Shown here piece after piece: positions 46,739 to 55,958 of a DNA stretch of 64,000 bases. The notes under the pieces were generated by a model. The model made no database searches. It had not been told where the DNA came from and saw only the letters and a program-made list of their open reading frames with translations. Origin of the DNA: Paenibacillus mendelii (GTDB taxonomy: Bacteria; Bacillota; Bacilli; Paenibacillales; Paenibacillaceae). Position numbers and translations under genes: made by a program. Within the stretch, counting starts at the first letter, position 1. Each line of letters starts with the position of its first letter. The DNA lies in the NCBI RefSeq assembly GCF_024498075.1, contig NZ_JANHOF010000026.1, forward strand, positions 1-64,000. The letters are read 5' to 3'.

Positions 46739-46785
46739 TAAATCCGAATATTATAATGATAATATATCATTTTTATACGGATTTA
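46739..46785 (-). promoter_or_regulatory. nested palindromes upstream of purR
   Basis: An 8-bp inverted repeat TAAATCCG/CGGATTTA encloses a 6-bp palindrome ATGATA-ATA-TATCAT. The proximal arm (AAATCCGAATATT) is one base off the PurBox AWWWCCGAACWWT, so PurR autoregulation is likely. TATAAT also occurs within it. Confidence 0.55.
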
Positions 46786-46804
46786 ATCAAGAACAACGTT
46801 GGGT

Positions 46805-47659
46805 TCATGTCAGCATTCTTACCACATACACTTCTTTGCAGTATCCTCTTAATCCATTATAGATGCGGGATACCTTCGCTTCCTTGCTTACGAGGCCGAA
46901 CACGGTTGGGCCGCTGCCTGACATCAACACGCCATCGGCGCCGAGCCGTTCCATGCTTTCTTTCAGCTGCAGCACCTCCGGATAGAGCTGTAGGGTAACC
47001 GTTTCCAGTACATTTCCGAGGTTTTCGCATATGTCCGTGAACGATCCGTGTGAGATCGCATTAAGCATATTCGCTTTGGAAGGATGCTGCTTCAACTCGT
47101 TAGCGCGAAATTTACCATATACGTCCGCGGTCGATACGTTGATTGGCGGTTTGGCGAGCACAACCCAGCACTGCGGCGGGTTGCTGATTCTTTCCAGCTT
47201 CTCTCCGCGTCCCGTAGCGATGGCTGTACCTCCTGTCACACAGAACGGTACGTCAGATCCTAGCTCTGCGCCAAGCACGCACAGTTCAGCCTCGGAGATT
47301 CCCAGGCCCCACAGCCGGTTCAATCCCCTCAGCGTAGCCGCCGCATCGCTGCTGCCGCCAGCAAGACCGGCAGCCACGGGAATCTTCTTATCCAAATGAA
47401 TGTACACGCCTTTGCGCACATCGTACCGATCTTTAATAAGCTTGGCCGCCTGGAATGCCAAGTTCTTCTCATCCAGCGGAATATATCCGGCTTGGCTTGA
47501 TATCATAATGCTGTCCCGGGGCAATTCTTCCATCTCCAGGCGATCCGCCAAATCGACCATGGTCATAATCATTTCCACTTCGTGAAACCCGTCTTCGCGT
47601 TTACGCAGAACGTCGAGGAGCAGATTGATTTTGGCCGGGGCTTTCTCATAAATTTTCAT
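46805..47659 (-). CDS. ispE: 4-diphosphocytidyl-2-C-methyl-D-erythritol kinase
   Basis: GHMP kinase of the MEP isoprenoid pathway. [13 protein letters not shown] at the N-terminus, the ATP loop [15 protein letters not shown] (about 92-106), and [11 protein letters not shown] near the C-terminus. Length 284 is typical. It lies between sspF and purR as in B. subtilis. Confidence 0.97.
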   Translation of the reverse strand: MKIYEKAPAKINLLLDVLRKREDGFHEVEMIMTMVDLADRLEMEELPRDSIMISSQAGYIPLDEKNLAFQAAKLIKDRYDVRKGVYIHLDKKIPVAAGLAGGSSDAAATLRGLNRLWGLGISEAELCVLGAELGSDVPFCVTGGTAIATGRGEKLERISNPPQCWVVLAKPPINVSTADVYGKFRANELKQHPSKANMLNAISHGSFTDICENLGNVLETVTLQLYPEVLQLKESMERLGADGVLMSGSGPTVFGLVSKEAKVSRIYNGLRGYCKEVYVVRMLT

Positions 47660-47727
47660 TTGTCGTCTTCACCCGTTCGTTAACGTTGACTTATCCATAT
47701 AGACTAACCCCTATTTTAACAAAAGGC

Positions 47728-47793
47728 CATAAGAAAAGCTAAGACGCATTCGAAGCATATGCAAAATGCCTCGCTTGACGTCTTAGCTTATTG
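47728..47793 (-). terminator. sspF terminator
   Basis: Minus-strand 11-bp arms AAGCTAAGACG/CGTCTTAGCTT with a long, partly paired loop and a TTCTTATG tail, 38 bases after the sspF stop. Confidence 0.75.
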
Positions 47794-47830
47794 TCTGTCT
47801 TATCCGGTTTTGGCAGCTGAACGCTCCAAT

Positions 47831-48151
47831 TTAGAATGACCTTCGTCCGGTGTTAGGACTAGGTATGCCGTTAGAGGACGCTGGTACGTATTGGCTCTGC
47901 TGCGGCTGCACATAGGTCGATTGCATAGACTGCTGTGTCTGCGGCACATAGGCAGCCTGTTGGCCAGGCTGAGCCGTCTGCTTCGCTGCTGCTTGCTCAG
48001 CCATCTGAATCGCCCGCTTCACCATATTTCCAGCATCCTTGGCACGAATACCGCCCCAGCCCTCTTTTTGAACGGTATCATAGAACCCTAGATCTTTGGC
48101 CAGTTCGTATTTTAACTGTTCGCTCATGATACTGCGACGTCTCCGACTCAT
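47831..48151 (-). CDS. sspF: alpha/beta-type small acid-soluble spore protein with Gln-rich extension
   Basis: Residues 1-57 match SspF-type SASP ([39 protein letters not shown]), which coats spore DNA. Unlike the roughly 61-residue B. subtilis protein this one is 106 residues. The extra 50 are Gln/Pro/Ser/Tyr-rich (12 Gln) and low-complexity. AAGGAGG lies 10 bases before ATG. A sigma-G-type promoter lies at 48187-48216. Confidence 0.93.
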   Translation of the reverse strand: MSRRRRSIMSEQLKYELAKDLGFYDTVQKEGWGGIRAKDAGNMVKRAIQMAEQAAAKQTAQPGQQAAYVPQTQQSMQSTYVQPQQSQYVPASSNGIPSPNTGRRSF

Positions 48152-48186
48152 TGTGAGAAGGCCTCCTTCACGCTATAGATTATAGT

Positions 48187-48216
48187 TAGTATGCGTGAAT
48201 TCCATTTCCTCATGCG
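48187..48216 (-). promoter_or_regulatory. sigma-G promoter of sspF
   Basis: Minus-strand -10 CATACTA (48187-48193) is perfect; -35 CGCATG (48211-48216) is partial; spacing 17 bp. This suits forespore expression of a SASP gene. Confidence 0.75.
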
Positions 48217-48327
48217 GCTTGTCCAATGGCAAAAAAAAGAACACGGTCGTACGTTAAGCGTTATCTCCTGCCAGCGTTACAACCCTGGTTGGTTAACGTT
48301 TAATGCACCCGCGCTCGGTTATTTCGT

Positions 48328-48600
48328 CTATTGCAAATAAGTAATGCGAACCTGTCCGTCATCGCTATCCACGGTCACTTCAACCGATTCGGTTAAGATG
48401 TCCGCATAGCTGTAGGAGACACGCTTGAACGCATGCTGTTCCTGATCAAGTTTCACAATAAAAACAGAAGGGTAGATTTCTTCCAGTACACCTGTTCGTT
48501 CGATGGTCTTTCGGCGGCCTCCGTTAGCTCGAAGACGTATCTTGGAGCCAACATGGGCCTCCAAACTGCGTTTGATCTCCAACAGCGCATTTTTTGCCAT
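48328..48600 (-). CDS. veg: Veg protein
   Basis: 90-residue protein of the Veg family: [36 protein letters not shown]. In B. subtilis Veg stimulates biofilm matrix genes. It sits between yabG and sspF as in B. subtilis and has tandem consensus promoters. Confidence 0.96.
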   Translation of the reverse strand: MAKNALLEIKRSLEAHVGSKIRLRANGGRRKTIERTGVLEEIYPSVFIVKLDQEQHAFKRVSYSYADILTESVEVTVDSDDGQVRITYLQ

Positions 48601-48627
48601 TGTCCACTACCACCTCTTTCCTTGTCC

Positions 48628-48656
48628 ATTATAACGCGAGTGAGGTGGTTTGTCAA
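48628..48656 (-). promoter_or_regulatory. veg promoter, proximal
   Basis: Perfect sigma-A consensus on the minus strand: TTGACA (48651-48656), 17 bp, TATAAT (48628-48633). The same veg promoter of B. subtilis is a standard strong promoter. Confidence 0.92.
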
Positions 48657-48664
48657 AATTTTAT

Positions 48665-48694
48665 ATTATAACAGCGAAGTAAACAAATTGTCAA
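48665..48694 (-). promoter_or_regulatory. veg promoter, distal
   Basis: Second consensus sigma-A promoter: TTGACA (48689-48694), 18 bp, TATAAT (48665-48670). It lies 37 bp upstream of the first. Confidence 0.85.
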
Positions 48695-48750
48695 CATCCA
48701 ATTAACTATTTTTATTCGAATTATGCATATTTCATTTCTTTTGCCGCATA

Positions 48751-49632
48751 TTAAACAGTTGGCTTCACACTCGTCAGCGTTTTAGGCTTCGGTAGACCGA
48801 CTCGATATTTACCCAATGTCTCGATTCCACCCATTCCATCGATCCCGCTAATCGTGCCGTTAATGACATCCGAAAGGTTGATTGTATCGCGAATGGACGT
48901 GTAACTTGCTTTGATTGCGACGTAAACCGGGTCCAGCGCGTGGATCAATACACGCCCTGGAGAACTCGCGAAATTCGACCCTGACTGTAGCAGCGCTTCA
49001 AAGTGTGACTGGCAGGCGCCAGCCACCACAATGAGCCCGTCACGGCTCTTCTCGTAATCACGGGCGATTCTTACCGCATTGACGAAGTTTTGTGAATTCT
49101 TGTAGCTGGCCAAGCTGTATAAATCGCTCGGTTCACGGCTCTTGAGCACTCCATCATGCCCAGTTATCACAATAATATCGGGTTTCACTTGCGGCAGAAG
49201 ACGGTACACCAGATCAGGCATTTGTGATTCGTGGGCATAAATACCATGCGCGGGCACTCTCATCTGCGTATACAGCTGCATGCTTTTTTTCAAATAGTTG
49301 GCATCCCCGTCCAAATGCAGCACTTTGCCGGGTACTTCAAAATAAGGCGCGCCCTGATTCAATGCACGCCTAAGCTCCTCTTCATCCTTCTGCACCTGCT
49401 GTTGCCGCTGCTCATGCATTCGCCGCATCGATTCATTCACTTTGATTCTCACTTGCTTGGCCGCACCCGTAAACTCGGGATCACGCACGACGGACAAGTC
49501 GGGAATCGGCGCGTCTGCAAGCAGCCGGTAATCCGTGCCCTTTAGCGTAGCGAATTGTTGGTTCATGATGGCAATACGAAATAGCACGTCCCCGCCATAC
49601 GATTTGCGGACGACCAGGTCCCCCTGCTTCAT
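48751..49632 (-). CDS. yabG: sporulation-specific protease YabG
   Basis: 293-residue U57-family protease that matures spore coat proteins. Recognisable features are the N-terminal KQGDLVVRKSYGGD, the central ITGHDG and GACQSHFEALLQ, and HALDPVYVA. ATG 49632 follows AGGTGA by 7 bases; a TTG two codons upstream is unlikely. A sigma-K-type promoter is present, as in B. subtilis. The order ksgA-yabG-veg is conserved. Confidence 0.95.
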   Translation of the reverse strand: MKQGDLVVRKSYGGDVLFRIAIMNQQFATLKGTDYRLLADAPIPDLSVVRDPEFTGAAKQVRIKVNESMRRMHEQRQQQVQKDEEELRRALNQGAPYFEVPGKVLHLDGDANYLKKSMQLYTQMRVPAHGIYAHESQMPDLVYRLLPQVKPDIIVITGHDGVLKSREPSDLYSLASYKNSQNFVNAVRIARDYEKSRDGLIVVAGACQSHFEALLQSGSNFASSPGRVLIHALDPVYVAIKASYTSIRDTINLSDVINGTISGIDGMGGIETLGKYRVGLPKPKTLTSVKPTV

Positions 49633-49652
49633 GGGCAAATCACCTCTTCGTC

Positions 49653-49680
49653 TATCCTATGGGCGGACATGGCTGTTGGT
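49653..49680 (-). promoter_or_regulatory. sigma-K-type promoter of yabG
   Basis: Minus-strand CATAGGATA (49653-49661) fits the sigma-K -10 CATANNNTA exactly, with AC 17 bp upstream (49679-49680) as the -35. It lies about 20 bases before the yabG start. Confidence 0.65.
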
Positions 49681-49771
49681 GCCCCCAAGGTACGCCCAAA
49701 ACCCTTAGAGGGCAAATATGGAGCTATGGTCCCTATGTAATCGGGTATTCCTGCTATCTGATCTATATAGT

Positions 49772-49807
49772 GAAAAAGAGCCAATCCCCATGGCTGGAGA
49801 TTGACTC
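49772..49807 (-). terminator. ksgA terminator
   Basis: Minus-strand hairpin GAGTCAATCTCC/GGGGATTGGCTC (with G-U pairs) followed by five T, 18 bases after the rsmA/ksgA stop. Confidence 0.82.
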
Positions 49808-49824
49808 ATCGTCAAAGCTTGCAT

Positions 49825-51266
<1,442 letters not shown>

Positions 51267-51295
51267 GCCGTTCCTTCATCCCCTCTAGACAAACA

Positions 51296-51322
51296 TACAA
51301 AAAGAAGAGGCATCGCCTCTCC
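51296..51322 (-). terminator. yabE terminator
   Basis: Minus-strand hairpin GAGAGGC-GAT-GCCTCTTC followed by TTTTTG, between yabE and rnmV. Confidence 0.8.
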
Positions 51323-51379
51323 CTTATGATGGCATATTTCCTTTTGAAATACGATAAAATTTAATCACAGCTGCGAAAG

Positions 51380-52528
51380 TTAGATCGCTTCCGGCTTCTT
51401 CGGACCCAGTACATACACCGTGAAGCCCTTCTTCCGTCCGAATCGATCGGCATACTTCTCGCTGTCAAAATAAACGTCGATCTTATTGCCTTTGATCGCG
51501 CTGCCGGTGTCTTCCGCACGGCGGAAGCCGATCCCTTCGATATAGACCCACCAGCCAATTGGAATTACCTTCGGATCGACCGCAATGGTACGTCCTTCCT
51601 GAACGCGTGCGCCAGAGGCTGTAATTCCATACTGTGGATGTGTCTTACTCTTGCCGGTTGATTCTACTCCCGCTGTATAAGCGGTTAACGTCACATTCTT
51701 TAAGACTTTCTTCGACTTAAACGTAACGCCCTTCTTCGTCATCGTCGCCATAGTCGGCGACTTTGCGGACAGCACCGTAACCTTCGGCTCCGGTTTCTTC
51801 GTTCCAACGGCCACGACCTGATTGATAGCCGTCGCTTGCGTCATCTTCGAAACGAGCGTATGCGAAACTAACTTCCCGTCCGCAAACACCTTCTCGTAAC
51901 GCTTTACAACGGTACCCTCTTTGCCGACCTGCATTAACTTCTGTTTTCCTTGCGGCAAGGCAGGGTCTTCCTTCTTGACGACCGTGAACGGCACTGTGTA
52001 CGCATTCTGCGCGAGGTGCTTATCGATCCGAACGACCGTAACGGTCATATTCGGCTTGATCGTCATATCCAAGGAAGGGAGCACCTTGTCTTGACTGCGA
52101 ATCGATATGTTAGCCTGATCGATCGCTTCCTGTACTGTTCTTTCTGTCGTGTACAACGTTCTTACCTTGCCGTCAGCCTTCACGGTAAGCGGCACCGCAT
52201 GATCAATAACAATACGGTCGCCGTCCCTTACGCCTGCATTCATAGGCATGGACACTTTATCGTTCGGTCCAATCGTGATGGCTTGTTCATCCAGTAGGCG
52301 TTGAAGGACCCATTGTTTAGTTTCAACAATGTTTTCTTGTCCATTCACTACTACGGACACGCGCTTGTCAGCCGTCCCGTACAACAACACCAGAAACATG
52401 AAAGTCATAGCGATTGAGATCATAGCGCTTAGAATGATTAAACGCAAGTTCTCATGCTTCCATCGCAATGCGAAAGACATGCTGGATGATCGTTTCCCAT
52501 GGGTGTCCTTAAGCTGGAGTTGGCCCAC
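51380..52528 (-). CDS. yabE: cell-wall protein YabE (DUF348, G5 and 3D domains)
   Basis: 382 residues: one N-terminal membrane anchor (about 28-50), two DUF348 repeats (55-165), a G5 domain (about 170-250) and a C-terminal 3D domain with TAYTAG, AVDPKVIPIG and EDTGSAIKGNKIDVYF, whose Asp residues mark a lytic-transglycosylase-like site. The family includes resuscitation-type wall lytic enzymes. GTG 52528 is nine bases after GGAGG. Expression is controlled by the c-di-AMP riboswitch upstream, which fits wall-hydrolase control elsewhere. Confidence 0.94.
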   Translation of the reverse strand: MGQLQLKDTHGKRSSSMSFALRWKHENLRLIILSAMISIAMTFMFLVLLYGTADKRVSVVVNGQENIVETKQWVLQRLLDEQAITIGPNDKVSMPMNAGVRDGDRIVIDHAVPLTVKADGKVRTLYTTERTVQEAIDQANISIRSQDKVLPSLDMTIKPNMTVTVVRIDKHLAQNAYTVPFTVVKKEDPALPQGKQKLMQVGKEGTVVKRYEKVFADGKLVSHTLVSKMTQATAINQVVAVGTKKPEPKVTVLSAKSPTMATMTKKGVTFKSKKVLKNVTLTAYTAGVESTGKSKTHPQYGITASGARVQEGRTIAVDPKVIPIGWWVYIEGIGFRRAEDTGSAIKGNKIDVYFDSEKYADRFGRKKGFTVYVLGPKKPEAI

Positions 52529-52673
52529 TTCATCGGTCCTCCTTACATAGCCCCGCCGTCGAATTATGCATGATTAAATTTGACGCGACTAGTTAGATTT
52601 AGCGTGCACGCACGCTCTTCCCTATGCCCACCTCCATGATACACCCTATGTCGTCAGTTTACGCATTATTCAA

Positions 52674-52722
52674 AATAAAAAGAAGCCGACGACAGAGGAT
52701 CTGTTTCGTGGCTTCCCCAAAA
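52674..52722 (-). terminator. riboswitch terminator before yabE
   Basis: Minus-strand hairpin GAAGCC-A-CGA ... TCGTCGGCTTC then TTTTT, located between the aptamer and yabE. It is the likely expression platform. Confidence 0.85.
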
Positions 52723-52750
52723 TACAGGTAGCATGGAATGGATGCACGAG

Positions 52751-52955
52751 GTTGATCTCTCTATTTACGCTTGCGAGGTTAGCTGTCGGGTTCGGGCAAG
52801 AGAGTCGCCCTATTCGCACTTCGGCACTTCACACCACAAACGCGCCGCTGCAAAAATTCACCCCAAGAAGAATTCAACAGACATACGCTAAAAAATAACC
52901 TTGAGCGTACGCACTTGGTTCCCCCGCTCTCCATACTGGAGACTAAGCGTTATTG
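52751..52955 (-). ncRNA. cyclic di-AMP riboswitch (ydaO/yuaA leader)
   Basis: The minus strand contains in order the hallmark blocks GAGCGGGGGAACCA, TTGGGGTGAAT, AGGGCGACTCT and CCGAACCCGACAGCTAACCT, closed by P1 (ACGCTT, 52945-52950, with AAGCGT, 52767-52772). This is the ydaO-type aptamer that binds c-di-AMP and in other Firmicutes turns off wall-hydrolase and K+/osmolyte genes. It is followed by a terminator, consistent with a transcriptional off switch of yabE. Confidence 0.93.
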
Positions 52956-52991
52956 GAAAAGGAATACAATGTTTCAAAAGCTCTGAGATGA

Positions 52992-53021
52992 ATGATACCG
53001 TCTTTTGCTCCAAATTGTAAA
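52992..53021 (-). promoter_or_regulatory. promoter of the riboswitch-yabE unit
   Basis: Minus-strand TTTACA (53016-53021), 18 bp, TATCAT (52992-52997), about 35 bases before the aptamer begins. Confidence 0.7.
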
Positions 53022-53143
53022 GAAGCGATTAATGACGATTTTAACGAATTTTATGGATAAACTCATGAAAAACTGGCGATTTCTTGATCGAAAATTAGTT
53101 TTTTCGCAAGATTAGTCCCAAATCCTTACTCTCAGAGCTCTTT

Positions 53144-53911
53144 TCACCTGATGTTAAAACATCTTAATGCATTCTCAGTCGTAATTTTGGATATTTCTTC
53201 CAAAGATTTCCCTGTTATTTCCGCTGCGGCCTCGGCAACCAACCGTACATATGCCGATTCATTCCGCTTTCCACGATAGGGATGAGGTGCCAAATATGGG
53301 GAATCCGTTTCGATGAGAAGACGGTCCAGCGGCACGCGTGCGAGCACCTCTTTGGGGACCCGTGCATTCTGAAAAGTGACCGGTCCCCCGAACGAAATAT
53401 AGAAGTTCATATCCAGGCATTGCTTGGCCGTTTCCCAGCTGCCGGAGTAACAATGCATGACGCCGCCGACCTCTGCGGCACCCTCTTCTTTCAAAATACG
53501 AACGACATCTTCATGAGCATCGCGGTTATGAATCACGATTGGCAGCTTCTTCTGCTTGGCCAACTCAATCTGCTGCCGGAAAACCCGCTGCTGAACATCC
53601 TTCGGAGACGTATCCCAGTGGTAATCAAGGCCGATTTCGCCGATCGCCACGACCTTCTTATGCTCGCAGAGCGAGGCGATCCAATCTAGATCCTCAGGAA
53701 GCATATCAATGCTGTCCACGGGATGCCAGCCGACGACGGCATAGATAAAATCATAACGTTCAGCCAGCTCCATCGTTGTCGGAATCGTTTCGCGATTGAA
53801 TCCAATATTTATCAATTTCTCAATCCCGGCGGCTCGAGCTCTTTCGATGACCTCTGTGCGGTCTTCGTCGAATTTATAGGAATCCAAATGGGTGTGTGTG
53901 TCGATTAACAT
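53144..53911 (-). CDS. tatD: TatD-family 3'-5' DNA exonuclease/hydrolase
   Basis: TIM-barrel metal-dependent hydrolase; metal ligands are in the opening DTHTHLD, in EIGLDYH, in VIHNRDA, HCYSG and in ETDSPYLAPHPYRGKRN. Length 255. ATG 53911 (or the TTG just before it) is preferred; AAAGGAG lies 10-13 bases upstream. B. subtilis yabD. The gene lies directly after the HD hydrolase; metS, which in B. subtilis is next to yabD, is not here. Confidence 0.95.
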   Translation of the reverse strand: MLIDTHTHLDSYKFDEDRTEVIERARAAGIEKLINIGFNRETIPTTMELAERYDFIYAVVGWHPVDSIDMLPEDLDWIASLCEHKKVVAIGEIGLDYHWDTSPKDVQQRVFRQQIELAKQKKLPIVIHNRDAHEDVVRILKEEGAAEVGGVMHCYSGSWETAKQCLDMNFYISFGGPVTFQNARVPKEVLARVPLDRLLIETDSPYLAPHPYRGKRNESAYVRLVAEAAAEITGKSLEEISKITTENALRCFNIR

Positions 53912-53936
53912 CAATTGTAACAAGCTCCTTTCTACA

Positions 53937-55241
53937 TTAAAGACCAAATACATCACGGACAGTTTGCGATAAATCCGCCGCTGTTCCACGCAGTTTTTCC
54001 TCCGGGAAATACAGGTGATATTTCCCCCGGTGAAGGCCGGTAATGGAGCGAATTATATCGGATTTTGCCGATATTTCGGACAGCCGCTCCTCCTGATCGA
54101 GAAGCAGAATCGGCGGTTTTTCGTCTTTTTCTGAAATGGCCGCGCCTGGCCGATAGACATCGTAAGGCAAATCGAACGGGAAGTCGATTTCAAGATCGTA
54201 CGCGGGATGGAGACCGACCGATTGCAATTCCTCACGAATCTGCTGCCACAACGTTTCATTCGCCTCGTCCATGGTGACATACTTATATAGTTTACGGTTT
54301 AAGAACCGGCGACACAAGTCGGCGAGTATCGGATCGGCTTCCTTCTGCCACTGGACGAATGCGGTTTGGACAAGCGCTTCATCAAGTGATAGATACCCAT
54401 CCACATTTATTGTACCGTTAAACAACTGCTCGAGGGGTCCAATCATCCAAGCAAAGCCGTAGCTGCTTCCATAAAGCTCCTTGGCTCTGCGAAAGATTTG
54501 CCTGAGAATGATTTCGGAGCTGCGGGTAACCGGGTGAAAATAAACCTGCCAATACATCTGGTAACGGGACATTAAATAATCTTCTACGGCATGCATTCCG
54601 CTTTCCTTGACGACGATTTGCCCCTTATGAGGGCGAAGCACGCGAAGGATCCGCTCCAGATCGAAAGTGCCGTAATTAACGCCTGTAAAATAAGCGTCCC
54701 GCAGCAGATAATCCATCCGGTCGGCATCCATCTGACTGGAGACAAGACTCATGACAATGGGTCGCTCGTAGGACTTGCAAATAACCGCTGCAACCTGCTC
54801 CGGAAAGGACGGATCGACCCTTCGCAGCACTTCGTTGATTTCCGTTTCTTCTAATAATATACGACATGTCCATTCCTCGTGATGGGTATCGAATAACTCC
54901 TCGATGGAATGAGAGAACGGGCCATGACCAACGTCATGCAGCAGAGCGGCGCAAAGAGAAACAAGTTTCTCATCTTGGGGCCAATCGGAATAACCCCCCC
55001 GCTCAAACTGAGAAATAATCTTTCGTGTAATTTCATACACGCCAAGCGAATGAGAGAACCGGCTATGCTCGGCACCATGAAAAGTCAGATAGGAGGTACC
55101 TAGCTGGCGTATGCGCCGAAGTCGTTGGAATTCCCGGGTGTTGATAAGGCTCCAAATGGTTTCATCCTGGACGTAGATATATTTGTGAACCGGATCTTTG
55201 AACACTTTTTCTTCTGCCAGCGGATGCATCTTTGCATACAT
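53937..55241 (-). CDS. HD-domain phosphohydrolase (SAMHD1/dNTPase-like, YwfO family)
   Basis: 434 residues. The HD metal site is His in GAEHSRFSHSLGV, LLHDVGHGPFSHS, and the Asp in SSQMDADRMDYLLRDA. This dGTPase/SAMHD1-like arrangement matches B. subtilis YwfO-type proteins, which hydrolyse (d)NTPs. The substrate here is not determined. GGAGG lies 8 bases before ATG. Divergent from abrB with a shared 334-base intergenic region containing several 0A-like boxes. It takes the place of metS in the B. subtilis order. Confidence 0.85.
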   Translation of the reverse strand: MYAKMHPLAEEKVFKDPVHKYIYVQDETIWSLINTREFQRLRRIRQLGTSYLTFHGAEHSRFSHSLGVYEITRKIISQFERGGYSDWPQDEKLVSLCAALLHDVGHGPFSHSIEELFDTHHEEWTCRILLEETEINEVLRRVDPSFPEQVAAVICKSYERPIVMSLVSSQMDADRMDYLLRDAYFTGVNYGTFDLERILRVLRPHKGQIVVKESGMHAVEDYLMSRYQMYWQVYFHPVTRSSEIILRQIFRRAKELYGSSYGFAWMIGPLEQLFNGTINVDGYLSLDEALVQTAFVQWQKEADPILADLCRRFLNRKLYKYVTMDEANETLWQQIREELQSVGLHPAYDLEIDFPFDLPYDVYRPGAAISEKDEKPPILLLDQEERLSEISAKSDIIRSITGLHRGKYHLYFPEEKLRGTAADLSQTVRDVFGL

Positions 55242-55331
55242 GACTAATCCCTCCCTACTCTAGTTAAACCTATGGAATTCCTTTATATTTTCTTTAATTG
55301 TTAGTACTTTCTACGTTCCAATAGACAAATT

Positions 55332-55370
55332 TTCGACACAAATTCATATTAAATGTCGAACAATGTCGTA
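55332..55370. promoter_or_regulatory. cluster of 0A-like boxes between the HD gene and abrB
   Basis: TTCGACA (55332-55338), TGTCGAA (55354-55360) and TGTCGTA (55364-55370). The first two are perfect 7-base Spo0A cores in opposite orientation. They lie 90-130 bp upstream of the HD gene and more than 100 bp upstream of the abrB promoter. Confidence 0.45.
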
Positions 55371-55477
55371 ATTTTATTTCCAAAATCAAGCTTGATGTTG
55401 TACGATAAGTATAGCTTAATAACCTTATCTCTATCACGATTGTAGCAAAGTAGAGCTCTTCCGAACGCATTTCGGTA

Positions 55478-55506
55478 TTGACTATTTTGGGAAACGTTGG
55501 TACTAT
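55478..55506 (+). promoter_or_regulatory. sigma-A promoter of abrB
   Basis: TTGACT (55478-55483), 17 bp, TACTAT (55501-55506), about 70 bases before the start codon. Confidence 0.8.
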
Positions 55507-55527
55507 AGAGAAAAGAAATGATAGAAT

Positions 55528-55546
55528 TTTGTCGAATTATGACGAA
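55528..55546 (+). promoter_or_regulatory. tandem Spo0A boxes over the abrB leader
   Basis: TTTGTCGAA (55528-55536, perfect 0A box) and TATGACGAA (55538-55546) repeat at one helical turn, just downstream of the promoter. B. subtilis abrB has an almost identical pair through which Spo0A~P represses abrB. Confidence 0.85.
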
Positions 55547-55575
55547 TTATTTATGAGAGGGGACACGAATAGATT

Positions 55576-55830
55576 ATGATGAAATCGACAGGAATTGTAC
55601 GGAAAGTTGATGAGCTTGGACGTGTTGTTATCCCAATTGAGCTGCGCCGCACACTCGGCATTGGCGAGAAAGACGCGCTTGAGATATATGTAGATGGTGA
55701 ACGGATCATGTTGAAGAAATACGAGCCTGCTTGTATCTTCTGCGGCAATGCAGAGAACGTTACATATTTCAAAGGAAAAATCGTTTGCAACGTTTGTTTG
55801 ACGGAATTACCAACTCCCGTTACAAAATAA
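55576..55830 (+). CDS. abrB: transition-state regulator AbrB with C-terminal CxxC...CxxC
   Basis: 84 residues. Residues 2-48 (MKSTGIVRKVDELGRVVIPI, RRTLGIGEKDALEIY) are the AbrB DNA-binding domain and almost match B. subtilis. The C-terminal part is different: C53-x2-C56 and C71-x2-C74 suggest a small zinc ribbon in place of the B. subtilis oligomerisation domain. Starts at 55576 and 55579 are both ATG; B. subtilis AbrB starts MFMKSTG. It represses stationary-phase genes such as spoVG. Confidence 0.95.
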   Translation: MMKSTGIVRKVDELGRVVIPIELRRTLGIGEKDALEIYVDGERIMLKKYEPACIFCGNAENVTYFKGKIVCNVCLTELPTPVTK

Positions 55831-55904
55831 GAGACAAATCCGGAATTATCGGTTATAATACAATTAATGAACTTGTTAATTCTAACCTTTTTTATACTCC
55901 TTAC

Positions 55905-55950
55905 TGCCTTCCTGAGACAAGAACCCGTCAGGAAGGCCCTTTTTTTGTCC
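55905..55950 (+). terminator. abrB terminator
   Basis: 10-bp hairpin GCCTTCCTGA/TCAGGAAGGC with an 11-base loop and then CCTTTTTTT, 75 bases after the abrB stop. Confidence 0.88.
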
Positions 55951-55958
55951 AAACCCTC

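Noticed and set aside
48229-48310. Possible veg terminator before a T8 tract
   Set aside because: The nearest hairpin is far from the T run and pairing is weak.
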